Shown here piece by piece: positions 23,481 to 34,789 of a stretch of DNA of 64,000 nucleotides. The notes below the pieces were generated by a model, which saw only the letters and a list, made by a program, of their open reading frames with translations, made no database searches and was not told the DNA's origin. The stretch is from Mermis nigrescens (taxonomy: Eukaryota; Nematoda; Enoplea; Mermithida; Mermithidae). Every line of letters begins with the position of its first letter. The first letter of the stretch is position 1. The stretch covers positions 273,501 to 337,500 of the forward strand of contig JAVLUZ010000415.1 in assembly GCA_036768485.1 (NCBI GenBank), written 5' to 3'. Made by a program: the position numbers and the translations under genes.

Positions 23481-24246
23481 TAGAGCTGTGCCAAATAGTT
23501 GGCCTCAGCACTGGGGCCGGGGCCAATGTAAGAGTTGATTGTAATGTAGAAAATTGATAATGTTTTGGGCAGATTTACTCAAAACTCAATTTCAAGCAAA
23601 CCACAGATCTTGCTAATTCAAATCTTTATTTCATTATGTCAGATTGGTGCAAATTTCTAGTTAATAATCAAAATTGACATATTTTAAATTGCAATTCATA
23701 TAGACGAGCATTTCCAGCTTGCTTGGTAGCAGACAGCTATGTTACGTCTATCAGAACAAATAGATCATAAGCCTAAAAAAAGTGCAAAGTAGAGCACATT
23801 GAAAAACGCATCCAAGTCAGAGGAGTTAAATCCATACATGGGCAGCCTGCAACGGTAGGGCCCAAAATTTTTCAAAGTCAAAAGTGCCTGATAATATATG
23901 GTAGAGCGAAAAAACACCGTTTTCTCGCGTTTCTCAATGAGAGCTATCCATTAGCATCAAAAAACCGCAGAAAAACAGAAAAAATTCTGAAAATCAATTT
24001 CTGGGGGGTCTAGCGGATTTTTGGGTGGGGGAGAATGTGAATTCTGGGGGGTCTAGATCCACCGATGTCCATGTTCTGTTATATCTTGTAATTCCAACAA
24101 ATATTAACGCTTTACGTGCATATCTACAAGCAAGAATATATGCATAGGTACATATAAGGGGTAGGGCAGGGTCGTACTATGAGCATGGTAAAGCACGCTA
24201 TTATTGGCCCCGGCCCCGGCAAAAAGGCGGCCCCGGCACAGCTCTA
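23481..24246. mobile_element. hAT element F with GGGGCC arrays (766 bp)
   Basis: The ends TAGAGCTGTGCC and GGCACAGCTCTA are inverted. The 8-bp duplication GTAGGTAT is perfect (23473-23480 and 24247-24254). GGCCCCGGCCCC words lie next to both ends. An inverted family Q copy lies inside at about 23840-24065. Confidence 0.85.
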
Positions 24247-24295
24247 GTAGGTATATAATTAAAAATACATATAATAATATAGAGAGGGAGCACTT

Positions 24296-24466
24296 ACGTA
24301 TTTATTTATTAATTAATTAATTTATTTGTTTATTTATTTATTTATTTAGTTATTTATATATTTATTTACTTATTTATTTATTTATTTATTTCTTCATTTA
24401 TTTATTTGAAGTATTTATTTACTTATTTGAGGTATTTCTTTATTTATTTGAGGTATTTATTCACCC
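24296..24466. repeat. TTTA tetranucleotide microsatellite
   Basis: TTTA units with interruptions, then longer TATTTATTTGAGG units. Confidence 0.85.
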
Positions 24467-24561
24467 AACTGCACATATGTATGTCAGACAGTATATATTG
24501 GACGATTTAGTCCAGACGAATCTACCTTCAAATTTTCTTTTACATTCAAATCTGACATGAC

Positions 24562-24791
24562 CATACATGTAATGGCTCGAAATTTGAGGGGTCCGATCAT
24601 TTTTAGGGGGAGGGGGCAAACGACTTCCAATTTTCGGTCAAAACGGTTAAAAAACGCCTAAAAACAGCCAAAGAATTTTATTTTTTCTTTCAATCCGGGG
24701 GAGGAGGTCAAAACTTTTCTGGCTTTGGGGAGGATGGGGGACGTCAGACTTTGGGTGGGGATCCCCCTATCTTCTCCCTGTTACATGTGTG
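24562..24791 (-). mobile_element. MITE family R, inverted copy
   Basis: Runs CATACATGTAATGGCTCG to CCTGTTACATGTGTG, the reverse of the copy at 4765-4984. Flanks GACATGAC and GGCGTTAC match weakly. Confidence 0.6.
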
Positions 24792-24962
24792 GGCGTTACC
24801 ATTTAAAATTTTGTTTCGATTCAACAAGCGTCTTGTAAATATATCGTAAATCTTGTAAAATCGAAAATTCATCACAGTTGAATATATTTTGCAAAAACCA
24901 GTACATTGTAAAACTGAATCAACTGCTTACATGACCATACAGAGGTAGATTTCGTTCCCGCC

Positions 24963-25379
24963 CAGTGTTTTCTTTGTACAAGGTCCGTTTGTACATGTAC
25001 AAAGATGGTCCCTAAAAGTCTTTGTTCTATAATATGGTACACTAGCGATTTTAGTGTGGCAAAAACAGAGTTATTCGACCTGTGGTTACGTATTTTAGCA
25101 ATTTCTAGGTTTCTGAGGGCAAAAATCAGTAATAATCGTCTCAAAACGGCGCGACGCGCCAAAAAATTTGGCATTTTCCTTTCAAAATGCAATTTCTGAA
25201 ATTATAAAGATATATAGAACACACAATTGCTCATTTCGCGCGGAGCGCCAAGAATTTTTGCGAATTTCGAACCTTTTTTGCAGTTTTTGTCTTCCTAAAA
25301 ATCTTTTGTACATGTTCAAAGACGGTCCCCAAGTCTTTGTACATCGCAAAAATCTTTGCCGAATACAAAAAAAACCGTG
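24963..25379 (-). mobile_element. hAT-type MITE family P, shortened copy
   Basis: Begins CAGTGTTTTCTTTGTACAAG and ends GAATACAAAAAAAACCGTG. Contains TTTGTACATGTACAAAG and diverged GGCGC hairpins. About 330 bp of the full-length form are missing from the middle. Confidence 0.7.
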
Positions 25380-26094
25380 CCCCGCCCACTAGAAAAGTTT
25401 CCACCCCTGAAATTTTTCACCCTCCCAGTGTTCGCAATTTTCGAATAAAATTAAAAAAAGTTCTCAGGAATAATGCGTTGAATTTTCGGCGCTTGCGCCA
25501 CAGAGTCATTTGTTGACTATATTTTGTTTAATTTAATCAAATTCTTCTAAATTTTTAGAATTTTTTTAGCTTTTGACGCGAATCCAGTTTTCTAAGCTCA
25601 AAAAGGAAGCTTAAAATTTCACCCCCCAAAGAATTCCCATGCCGCGCATGTTTGATCAAATGTATTAAAGAATTTGGACCTTACCACCTACCCATCTACC
25701 CGTTGCCACCACACATAGACGTGGCCGTGTGGGGTCTTGACCCTGAAGCTCTTAAGGAAACGTCGAAAAATGGTGTTTCTTGCCCTGAACATCAATTTTT
25801 CGGCACTTTTCTGCATTATCAAAAATTCGGCATCATCAAAAAACTTCACAGAAGGTCGACCATTATTCCTGAGACGACAATAACGTTTTCTAGTAAAATT
25901 TTGAATTTAAAATTTTAAGGGAGCAAATTCGCAGCCTATAATTTTCGACAGAATCTTAATAGGAAAAAAAATTGATTTCGGAAAATATAATTTATTACTA
26001 GACTTAATTATCTAATGAGAAGCATATATAAATGTGCAATGCACTTGCAGGAATAAGTTGAAATCCAATAATGCGGCTTTGGCGCAAAACGTAC

Positions 26095-26244
26095 TTTAAC
26101 AGTATCTTCTGAGCTATCTTCCGAGTCGAGCTTCTGATTTACTTTTGGAAGGCTGCTAATAAAGCTTGCTTTACAACTTCGTCTAAGCCAACAAGGCGAT
26201 CGGATAATTGCAGAATTAAGTAGTATTACAAATGACTTCAACAT
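26095..26244 (-). CDS. TMEM70-like gene copy 3, exon 1 (mitochondrial presequence)
   Basis: Fifty codons begin at ATG and end at a donor AAA, then GTACGT, in phase 0, which is what exon 2 at 21767 requires. The three exons sum to 633 nt, i.e. 210 residues plus stop, a little shorter than vertebrate TMEM70. The N-terminus (MLKSFVILLNSAIIRS, then a WLRRSCK segment) is hydrophobic, Arg-rich and free of acidic residues, as expected for mitochondrial targeting. It is followed by an acidic linker (DSEDSSEDTVK). A TTTTTAG acceptor ends four bases before the ATG, so either a 5'UTR intron or spliced-leader addition is possible. The exon was joined by phase and context, not by homology, so it is less certain than exons 2 and 3. 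Confidence 0.6.
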
Positions 26245-26248
26245 GTTC

Positions 26249-26255
26249 CTAAAAA
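26249..26255 (-). promoter_or_regulatory. 3' splice acceptor just upstream of the copy 3 start codon
   Basis: TTTTTAG on the minus strand ends four bases before the ATG. It could be the end of a 5'UTR intron or an outron receiving a spliced leader. The same arrangement, with zero spacing, occurs before 57511 and 60340. Confidence 0.4.
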
Positions 26256-26352
26256 CGTCATTGAGCCGTTTGCACTTACGCTAAGCATTTGAAATGAAGA
26301 AATCAAATACGATTTAAGCGGAATTTAGAAAGGCAGTCAGAAATACTAAGAC

Positions 26353-26764
26353 CATAAACGCACATAGGGGTGAGGGGGTATAACCCCTTGAAGGGTCAGC
26401 CGACAGGTACTGTCCGGCGATTTCGAGCTGGTGGAACATTTTTTGCATCATTTCTGAGGTCAGAAGCAGTGAAAACGTCAAAAAATTTTCTGACGCTTCG
26501 CGCCAGATTAGTACTTTTAAGTACTTTTTACTCGAAAAGCGCCCAAAATTGATAAACGTCTGCATTTTCTATTGTTAAAAGTGATATAATGCTGTCAAAA
26601 TAGACTAAAAATGCTTTTGAAATGCGATATTACCACGAAAAAACGTTTTATAGGCTATTTCCATCATTTTTATCGTTAAAACAGCAAAAAATCGTGAACG
26701 TTAAATTTTCTGTTTTGGATTTTTGGGATTCACCCCCTGCCGACCCTAACCTTGTGCACCTATG
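26353..26764 (+). mobile_element. MITE family S (412 bp, perfect 8-bp duplication)
   Basis: Begins CATAAACGCACATAGGGG and ends CTTGTGCACCTATG. The duplication ACTAAGAC is perfect (26345-26352 and 26765-26772). It inserted close upstream of the TMEM70-like copy 3 start and may sit near its promoter. Confidence 0.85.
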
Positions 26765-27117
26765 ACTAAGACTAGATAGAAATTTCACGCCACCCACTCA
26801 TTTTTTCGACAATAAAAAGCAGAGGTATTCAATCATACATGGGCAAAGTAGAGGTGGCCAGAGGAGGGGGTGAAATCCAGAAATGTTCATGCAGTAAATT
26901 GTGGTTCATTATTTTTTCCACAAGGTTTATTTTGCACATGAACAATGGCAGTAGGTATCCAAAAATCTTTGCTCATGCTGCATACATGTAATAAATTATG
27001 TTTCTACTATAATATATGTAAATAGGTACCTAAATCCGTTTTGTATGCTTGCCTTTTTATCTTTACTAGTGTACCTTCGTCAATTTATGAATCTATAATT
27101 ACAATAAAGATTAAGGA

Positions 27118-27152
27118 GATTATCACTACGGGCGCGAAGCGCCCTGATAATC
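27118..27152. other. Long stem-loop built on the GGCGC-GAA-GCGCC core
   Basis: GATTATCA pairs with TGATAATC and GGGCGC pairs with GCGCCC around a GAA loop. An unpaired CTAC bulge lies on one side. Confidence 0.7.
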
Positions 27153-27635
27153 TTAACGTTTTTAATTATAATTTGCGGCCTTTTACCGCACCAAGCTCAC
27201 AAAATTGTCTTTCAGCACCTTTCGTTTTCTCGAAATCGCCTAACTCTACTTGATTTTCCAAACCTTGGAGGGATAATACCCCCTCAACCCCTATTATTAC
27301 GATTCATTCATTCCTTAAGGATCGCTAAGCTAATTTCGCTGCAAAATCACGTAATCATCCTTGCAGTCATATATACATGTCTTCATACATATCTGCATGT
27401 ATCAGTCTTACAGTGCCCGGCCATGGGGTAGGGTAAATGACCTCAAAATCTTTGGCCAAAAATGACAATAAACACCTTGGAATGGCTAAAAATGCAAGTT
27501 ATATTTCACAAATTCAAAAATCGGGCGGTGGATTCAAAAATTTCCTGAGTTTCCGGGCAAGATGGTAGACGACCAATTTTGGGTGGAGAATCTCCCCCAT
27601 TCACCCCAAAATTTCTTCTTGCCCTGATCTGGAAG

Positions 27636-28940
27636 ATACAGTCGAACTCGGATATAAGACGCCAACTTGCAGGCCCGTATCCAGGGGGCGGGGGGCTCCC
27701 CCCGAAACGGGAAAAGTTTTGTTTCTCCCAAGAGTCCCCAAAGGAAAAATTAAAAATTGGCGAAGTGCGTCTGAAACCCCGCCAAAACAGGTTTTTAGCG
27801 TACTTTTGAGCTAGTAGTTTTGTCTTGTAAAACCGCTAAAAATCGCTCAAATTTGAGTTAGACATAGAGAGCATGTCAATTTTTTTTCTAGCGCTGTGCA
27901 CCGGATTCATCGTTTACCTATAGTTTTCGCCTTCTAGCTCACTAAAAACAGCTCAAATTTGAGTTATGACATGGGAAACAAGACATAAAATTTTTCCGGC
28001 GCTTCGTCCCGTATTTATTGTTTATATATGTTATTTGTCTTCTAGCCCACTCAAAACCGCTCAAGTTTGAACTTGACATGCAGAATTATTCATTAACCGT
28101 ATTGTTTTTTCTGTAAAGCACAATGATTAAGTTCAAAGGCAGGAGATAAGAAATAATTCGTCGATTAAGTGATGAGAAATCAGCCTAAATGATAAATTTG
28201 CTGTATATCAATATGAAATGAAGTGAAAATTTTTGTTAAAATTTTTCTTCACTATCGTATAGAGCTCACCGAGATACGCTCAAAACTGCCTTCATTTTCG
28301 CCTATCTCCTAACGGCTCTCGAGATATCTGGCCTCAAAAATTTTTGACTTCCCCCGAAATAAAATCCTGTTTAAGGGCCAGCCCACTTAGGACCAGGTTT
28401 AAATGCGTCTTACAGCCGAGTGTATCTTGGGAGCAAGGTTATAATATAGGTACCTAATTGAAAAAAGACGTAGCAAGTAAGGAGTTCAGTGGAAATAATC
28501 TGTTATCGAAGCTTACTTCGATGATTTGACATGATATGCAGTGCATCAAACAACTCTTCACACTGTTTAAAACCAAAAATGGTTCCCATCAGACTTCTCG
28601 AGCGTCACACATGATATATTTCTAAACATTCACACAACAACCGCATTTGCAAAAAAATTGTACAAAATTTGACGTTTGTCAACGGATATTTATCCATTAG
28701 CTGAAGTGGTCGCGTCTTAATAGCCGAGGTTACTGGAGTCTTATAGCCAAGGTGCCCACGTTCATAGCAGTGAGTCTTATAGACCTTGCTTTATATGTAT
28801 TAAGTATATGTAATGGGAGCAGCTCAGCTGCGTCTTATAGTCTAATAGCCGAGCGTCTAATAGGCCAGTTTCTAATATATCTTTGACTGGGACCAGAGGT
28901 TTTTGTGTCTTAAAAGCCGAAAAGTCATATATCCAGGTGT
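27636..28940. mobile_element. Possible Tigger/pogo-like MITE with a nested element
   Basis: TACAGTCGAACTCGGATATA at 27636 resembles pogo/Tigger ends. Degenerate GTCTTATAGCCGAG words repeat from 28400 to 28930. A separate element with family T sequence (CAGGCCCGTATCCAGG to about 28378) appears inserted in it. Its flanks CCAACTTG and CCCACTTA match 6 of 8. Confidence 0.4.
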
Positions 28941-29099
28941 ATTATGACCAAGTTCAAATGCATTTGTCAAAGAGCAAATATTCTTATCTGGGGGAGAATT
29001 CCATAGATATAGCACCCTATTTGGAATGGGTTTTTTATATCTAAACGAAATTTTTCACCTTTTAGTTTTAAACTATTCAAAGCTCAAGTTTTGGATGAT

Positions 29100-29330
29100 T
29101 ATGCAAGAGTAAAAAAGTCATCTGGATCAATTTGTATAAAACCGTATAAAACCATAAAAAATTTTATAAATCGTATCTGAATCAAAAACAATTCTACGAA
29201 ATTCCAGAGATTCCAACTCTAGAATCTGCAGCCGACGTTCATACGATATATCAATACATTTAAGAAAGCGCAGGGGGATTGGCGGAATTCCCCCTATGGA
29301 TAAATTCGACAAGTTCAAGACCTAAGCGAT
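29100..29330 (-). pseudogene. LINE ORF2 C-terminal fragment
   Basis: The minus strand reads SYERRLQILELESLEFRR and continues DSDTIYKIFYG. This matches the post-RT region of the LINE at 53250 (SYAERLSSLELDSLEIRR). The 5' part is missing. Confidence 0.65.
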
Positions 29331-29635
29331 ATGGTTGCATGATACTCTTCCACAACGTAGAATCGAAAAAGTCGGCACTTGTAAAATACAATTTAACACC
29401 CATCGAATTTTTTTCCATCTTTTTTAACATTAGGTATATGCTGCAACATTGGAGTATATACCAAAAAATTTAATATAGTGAAAATCCAATGGACAGCCTC
29501 TTGAAAAAATCCCATTTTCTGCATAAAACCTGTCCAAAATAGAGGACATGATGCAAACTACGCTTTAAGTTGTATAAAAACTAAAACCGGGGTGCTGGAA
29601 ACCGCGCCCTTTCACAGAGAAAACAACTTTCAGTT

Positions 29636-29703
29636 GCCAGGTCTCGATCCACAGACCTCTCGCTCTACAGTGCAACACGTTAACCAATAGACTAAGCCAC
29701 CTA
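29636..29703 (-). repeat. tRNA-like segment (SINE-type head)
   Basis: The minus strand has an A-box-like TGGCTTAGTCTATTGGTTA and, about 30 bases on, a B-box-like GGATCGAGACC. It is homologous to the segment at 48314-48374. There is no good tRNA cloverleaf with a 3' acceptor pairing, so it is not called a tRNA gene. Confidence 0.55.
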
Positions 29704-30219
29704 CTCTACAGAATTAGAAACAAAGTAAGAAGGGAATCGATTATTTCGTCCATGTCTCACAAAGAACACAATGGGATAGCATGCGGATTTGATACAATCA
29801 AAGACAGGATAGAAAATACGTATTTGATCCAAAATGTCGTGAAAACCATCGTGCTTAAATATTTTTCTCCACATGAATTCTGCAAGATATGTGTCCAATA
29901 ATGAACAATGCACACCATACAGTGCTTTATGCTCCTGCTCTGCTTTTTGTCAAGTTGACTCGATGTGATTAGTGCAAAGCTCCGCTGCTTGGATCGACAA
30001 AATTACTCGAATGAGTAACGGTAAGGTGTTGATAACCATCGGGGAGTGTAGAAATATTGTTGTAAGCCGCCTAGCAGTCGGAAATAATAGAGTTCGGTAA
30101 AATAAATTCGATGATGGGCAAAAGCGTTTCAGCATTGCGCCGATCAACTTTAACCATAAGACACTTAACACTGCCTACCTCAACATCGCCAAAAATCCAC
30201 TGCGCACTAACGACCACAC

Positions 30220-30450
30220 GTGGGCTCAGGTTTTGGGAGTACACCCCGGAAGGCCGAATACCCCTCCCCCAGAAATCCAAATAACCCCAGAATTCAATTT
30301 TTGGAATTTTTTTTGTTTTTTTAGCAACTTTTTGATGCCAATCGGCTCAACGACAAACATTGAAAAATGGTGTTTTTTCGCCATATCACCACTTATAAGA
30401 CCATTATGACCTTGCACCCCCAGGATTTCGGTGCTGCCCGCCTATGCTAG
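30220..30450 (+). mobile_element. MITE family Q copy
   Basis: Begins near ACGTGGGCTCAGGTTTTGG and ends GGTGCTGCCCGCCTATGC. It contains the family block GTGTTTTTTCGCCATA. Confidence 0.65.
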
Positions 30451-30779
30451 CAACCCTTCCAACGTTGTATTCTCGACGAACAGCAAACATTGGTCGATTT
30501 CAGCTACTTTTCCATCGCCACCTTACAGGATTTTCGAGCAAAAATATCTGGCAAACGTCAGAGCAAAAATTTTTCCAATCCACGACTGTTGTCTTGCTGC
30601 CAATAGAGAAAACAAAACAAGTACACCATTGGTATATATCCCTAATGTTGTATACACTATCGGTATATATACTTATTGTTGTATACACCGTTTTTCACAC
30701 ATTTAGGGGTTTTTGTGAATCATAATTCCGAGATGTGGAAAAAAATTTGGGCTTTGCTTCACATTGTGGAAAACTTTTA

Positions 30780-31460
30780 TAATGCACAAAAAGCGTTCTA
30801 GAAGGGCAAAATTCCGAAATTTTTCGCGCTTCGCGCCGGATTGATTCATTTTTAACGTTTTTATTTATGTTCCTGGCGTGCCCCACCGATTGCAGCACTT
30901 TTATCGACAATTTAATCTTTAACTTCACTACAATTGGAAATCCTCGTCTATTGAACAGATTTAGTCAATTTTTGTAATGCAAAAATGCGTGTTAGAGATA
31001 AAATGTCAAAATTTTTCCCGAATCGATTTAATTTTATTACTTGTCATTGATGTTTAGGCCGCGCCGGATTCGGCCCATATTTGTAGTGCAAAAATGCGTT
31101 TAAGAGAGCCAAGATTCCGAAATTTTCGCCGGACTGATTTAATTTTACATTTGTTAATGATGTGCCGCGCCGATCACTGCACTGTTACTAAGAGCTTGTT
31201 CTAGAACTTTGATATGATTGAAAATTCTTATCTTCTGCACGGATTTCCGGACAATTCTTCAATACGAAAATGCTTTTTAGAAAAATGATTTCAAAATTTT
31301 CCGGCATTTCGCGCCGGATTGATTTAATTTAATTATTTGCTATTGATGTTTAGACCACACCGCGCCGATTACAGCAATTTTATTGCAAAAATGCGTTTTA
31401 GAGCGGTAAAATTTCAGATTTTCTGGCGCTTCACGCCATTCCATTTCGATATATTATTGA
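30780..31460. repeat. Diverged tandem repeat, about five units of 100-180 bp
   Basis: Units start with GCAAAAATGCGTTTTAGAG-like sequence (about 30787, 30978, 31086, 31262, 31384). They continue through CAAAATTTTTC, a degenerate GCGCTTCGCGCC core and GATTTAATTTTATTA. Confidence 0.6.
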
Positions 31461-31739
31461 GTTTTTATTCTCCGAGGAGACTTCAGAAATCAGCTAAAGT
31501 GCATTAGTGAAGGGTTGAAAATGCAGTTGTAGGAGATAGAACATATAACTGATCGTTATATTCATTGCAGTACACGAAATTTACAATAACAAAATGTTCA
31601 AAACTCGTTTTAGGTCTTGCCATTTTATTTAAAATTGACTTTCTGCAACAAAAAACCATCGGTTTTTTCAACATGCTTAAATTTTTGTTGAAAAAGTTTG
31701 TAAAATTTTGTATCGCTTAAATTTGAAAATGTATTGTTT

Positions 31740-31940
31740 TGCAAATAGACTCCCTCCTCTTGGAATAATTTGCCAAAAGAAGTTGTAAATGCCCTAAACT
31801 TTCCTTCCTTCAGCAGTCGTTTAGAGAAAATTAGTTTTACCTTAGACTATACGCAAGTGCAAACCGCCTTTATAGTCCTTGCACAGGTTGATGATATTAT
31901 ATTTCATTACATTGACGACATCTTAGTATATTTACTCTGA
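31740..31940 (+). pseudogene. LINE 3' end fragment
   Basis: The plus frame reads WNNLPKEVVNALNFPSFSSR, the conserved C-terminal motif of CR1/L2-type ORF2. It matches WNTLPQCIV near 44260 and WNSLPEAVV near 54630. The rest is lost. Confidence 0.6.
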
Positions 31941-32285
31941 TTCTTTCTTTTTTTTAATTTGACCAAATTTGTATTGTTTCAATTCCGTCTCTGTCGCAAT
32001 AAACTATTTTATCCATTTCATCATGAGTGCTTAATTTTTAAACATTACCCTACTAGAGTAGCCAGAGAAGAAGGGGAATGCCCTCTGGGGAAAATTTATA
32101 CATGTTAAAGAACTGAGCAATATGGTTGCATGATGCTGTTCTCCAACGGAAAATCGAAAAATTTGGCGCGCGCCGATTTCCTCTATTTTTCGGCAGTTAG
32201 CACTTCACGCCCATTATCAGCATTTTTTCCGTCAAAAACGTAAAAAGATTTTCGAAAAAATTAATTTTATTAAAGCTTGAAGGCA

Positions 32286-32655
32286 GTGATTATTTGCACT
32301 TAACAGCAAATAATTTATCGTACAGTGAAATACTATTTGCAGTCAGAAATCATCGGCATAGACTGCAAATAATATCACACACAGTAATATTATTTGCAGT
32401 CAAAAACCAGTTGCTTTGCCTGCAAATAATATCATACACAGACAGTCTAATATTATTTACAATCATGGTCGCTGGTTTTTGACTGCAAATAGTATGACAA
32501 TGCGCAGGACCATTTCCAGTCTAGGCCGCTGGTTTTGATTGCAATAATATTACACCATGTCGATCTTATTTGCAGTCTATGCCACTGGTTTTTGACTGCT
32601 AATAGTATCACTGTATGCTAGAATTATTTGCAGTTGACTGCAATAATTACTGACA
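32286..32655. repeat. Array of alternating inverted ATTATTTGCAGTC words
   Basis: ATTATTTGCAGTC and its reverse GACTGCAAATAATA alternate about every 30-60 bp. The outer ends CAGTGATTATTTGCA and TGCAATAATTACTG are inverted. No clean target duplication. Confidence 0.65.
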
Positions 32656-32837
32656 AGCTTGAAAGCTTGAAAGTTTATTGTAACCACATCTGGACAATGC
32701 GTTCAACCCGTTCAACCTGGTATCATCTGGAGAGCCATTCGCATCACCTGGGAAGATCGCAAGTATCACCTGAATTTTTTTGTTAAAAACAAAGATAAAC
32801 TCAGCAAAAATCAATGTACAAGTCAAGAACATGTAAA

Positions 32838-34135
32838 TAGATCATTTAGACATTAGTTCAATCAGTCACAGACCAGTCAATCAGCCAACCAAATAACAAT
32901 CCAACCAACCAACCAATCAACCAACCAACCAACTAATCAACTAACCAACCAATAGCCAGCCAACCAACCAACCAACCAACCAACCAACCAACTGCCCAAC
33001 CAACCAGCCAAACAACCAACTAACCAACCAGCCAACCAACTCGGCTGCTATAACCAATCAATAAGCCAACCAAGGAACTAGCCAACCAACCAATCAATTA
33101 ACTGGCTAACCAAGCAAGCAAGCAACCAACTAACTAGCTGGCCATCCAACCAAGCCAGCAAAAAACCGGCCAACCAACCATTTAACTAGCAAACCAACCA
33201 GCAACTAACCAACCAACCGGCCAACGGTCGGCCAACCAACAAAACAACTAACCAGCCAACCGACCATTTAAGTAGCCAACCAACCAATCAACTAACCAAC
33301 CAATCAACCAACCGACCAACCAGCCAAGCAGCCAACCAAACAACCAACTAGATACCCAATCAATTAACCAACCAAGCAATTGGCCAACCAACCAACCAAC
33401 ACACCACCAACCAATCAACCAACTAACGAGTCAACCAACCAACTTACTGGCCAACCAACCAACCGGCCAACAGAGCAACTAATAAGTCAATCAACCAAAC
33501 CAGCCAACTGATCAACTGAGAGGCCAACCAACCAACCAGCCAACCAACCAATTAACTAGCCAACCAACCGGGCTAACCAACCAACCAAACAAAGAGCCAA
33601 CCAACCAGCCAGCCAACTAGCCAACCAAATAACCAACCAACCAACTAAGTAGCCAACCAGCTAACCAAACAACCAATTAAACAACCAACCAATCAAATGG
33701 CCAACCAAACAACAAAACAATAGGCCAATCAACCAACCAACTAGCCAATTAACTAACTAACTGGCCAACCAACCACCCAACCAATTTGCTCAAACTACTA
33801 TCTAGCCAACCAATCAATTAGCCAATCAATGCATAACCGACCAATCAATCAACTCAAAAACCAACCACTCATTTGATGAACGAACAAACCAAACAGTCTG
33901 CTGATTAACTGACAAGCCAACCCATTTAATGACCAACCGACCAAATGACGAATCATCAGATCAACCAACCATCTAACCGAATCAATCAAATATCCATCCA
34001 GCCAGCAAACCAAGCAGTCAATCAATCAATCAGTCAACCATTAAACCAATCAATCAATCAACCAACCAAGCAACTGATCAATCATTTAATCAACTGACCA
34101 GCCAACTGACGAACCAACCTCTCAACCATTCATTC
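32838..34135. repeat. Degenerate AACC tetranucleotide array, 1.3 kb
   Basis: Over 300 near-continuous CCAA-type units with variants CCAG, TCAA and CTAA. A second array of the same kind starts at about 63790. Confidence 0.9.
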
Positions 34136-34780
34136 TTAAAATTTTCCCCCAACTTTTCAGCTAAAAAACTACACATTTTTTTGACGTTTCACAGCCGTAA
34201 AAATACTAAAATTTACAGTGCTTGGCGCCATTTATTTAAAAAACTCACCTTTTGCCTATTTCAGTTTTCGATAAGTGAAATATTTTGGCAAATAAAATTT
34301 TCTGCATTTTTATCACACAAAAAAATGCAAACTCGAGTGCAAAAGTATATAAATGTCGAAATTTTTCGGCGCTTTGCGCCAGATAGCCATTTCAGCATAT
34401 TTTTATTCTATTTTCATTTCACGTATAAAAGAAGACCTGACCGTTTATAACATTCATTAACAAAGTCGTCAAATGATCGGACAAAAAATTTCGCGATTTG
34501 AGGGCCAGACCAGATTTGACCTATCACCAATGACAAGAAGGGTGTCAGTTGATAGAAAACTTTGAAAATTTTGCAAATTCTGAACACTTTATCGATTACA
34601 ATAAAAAATGCATTGTTCATAAAAATGACTGTAAAATTGTGTTTTCGCTAATTAAGCCCATGGCGTAGGGACATGCGCCCCTTATAAAATTGTGGAACAA
34701 CAAGCTGATTAAGGAACTGATTGTAAAACAACAAAAATCCAGATTTTTTGGACATTCTCAGTACAAATCAGAGTCTGTTA
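34136..34780. other. Non-coding stretch before LINE copy 1
   Basis: Contains a CGGCGCTTTGCGCC core near 34367 and otherwise unassigned sequence. Frames here lack support. Confidence 0.35.
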
Positions 34781-34789
34781 CAATCAACC

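Noticed and set aside
29636..29703. A tRNA gene
   Set aside because: A- and B-box-like words are present but no complete cloverleaf or acceptor stem; a homologous segment lies inside a transposon at 48314, so it is SINE- or transposon-derived.
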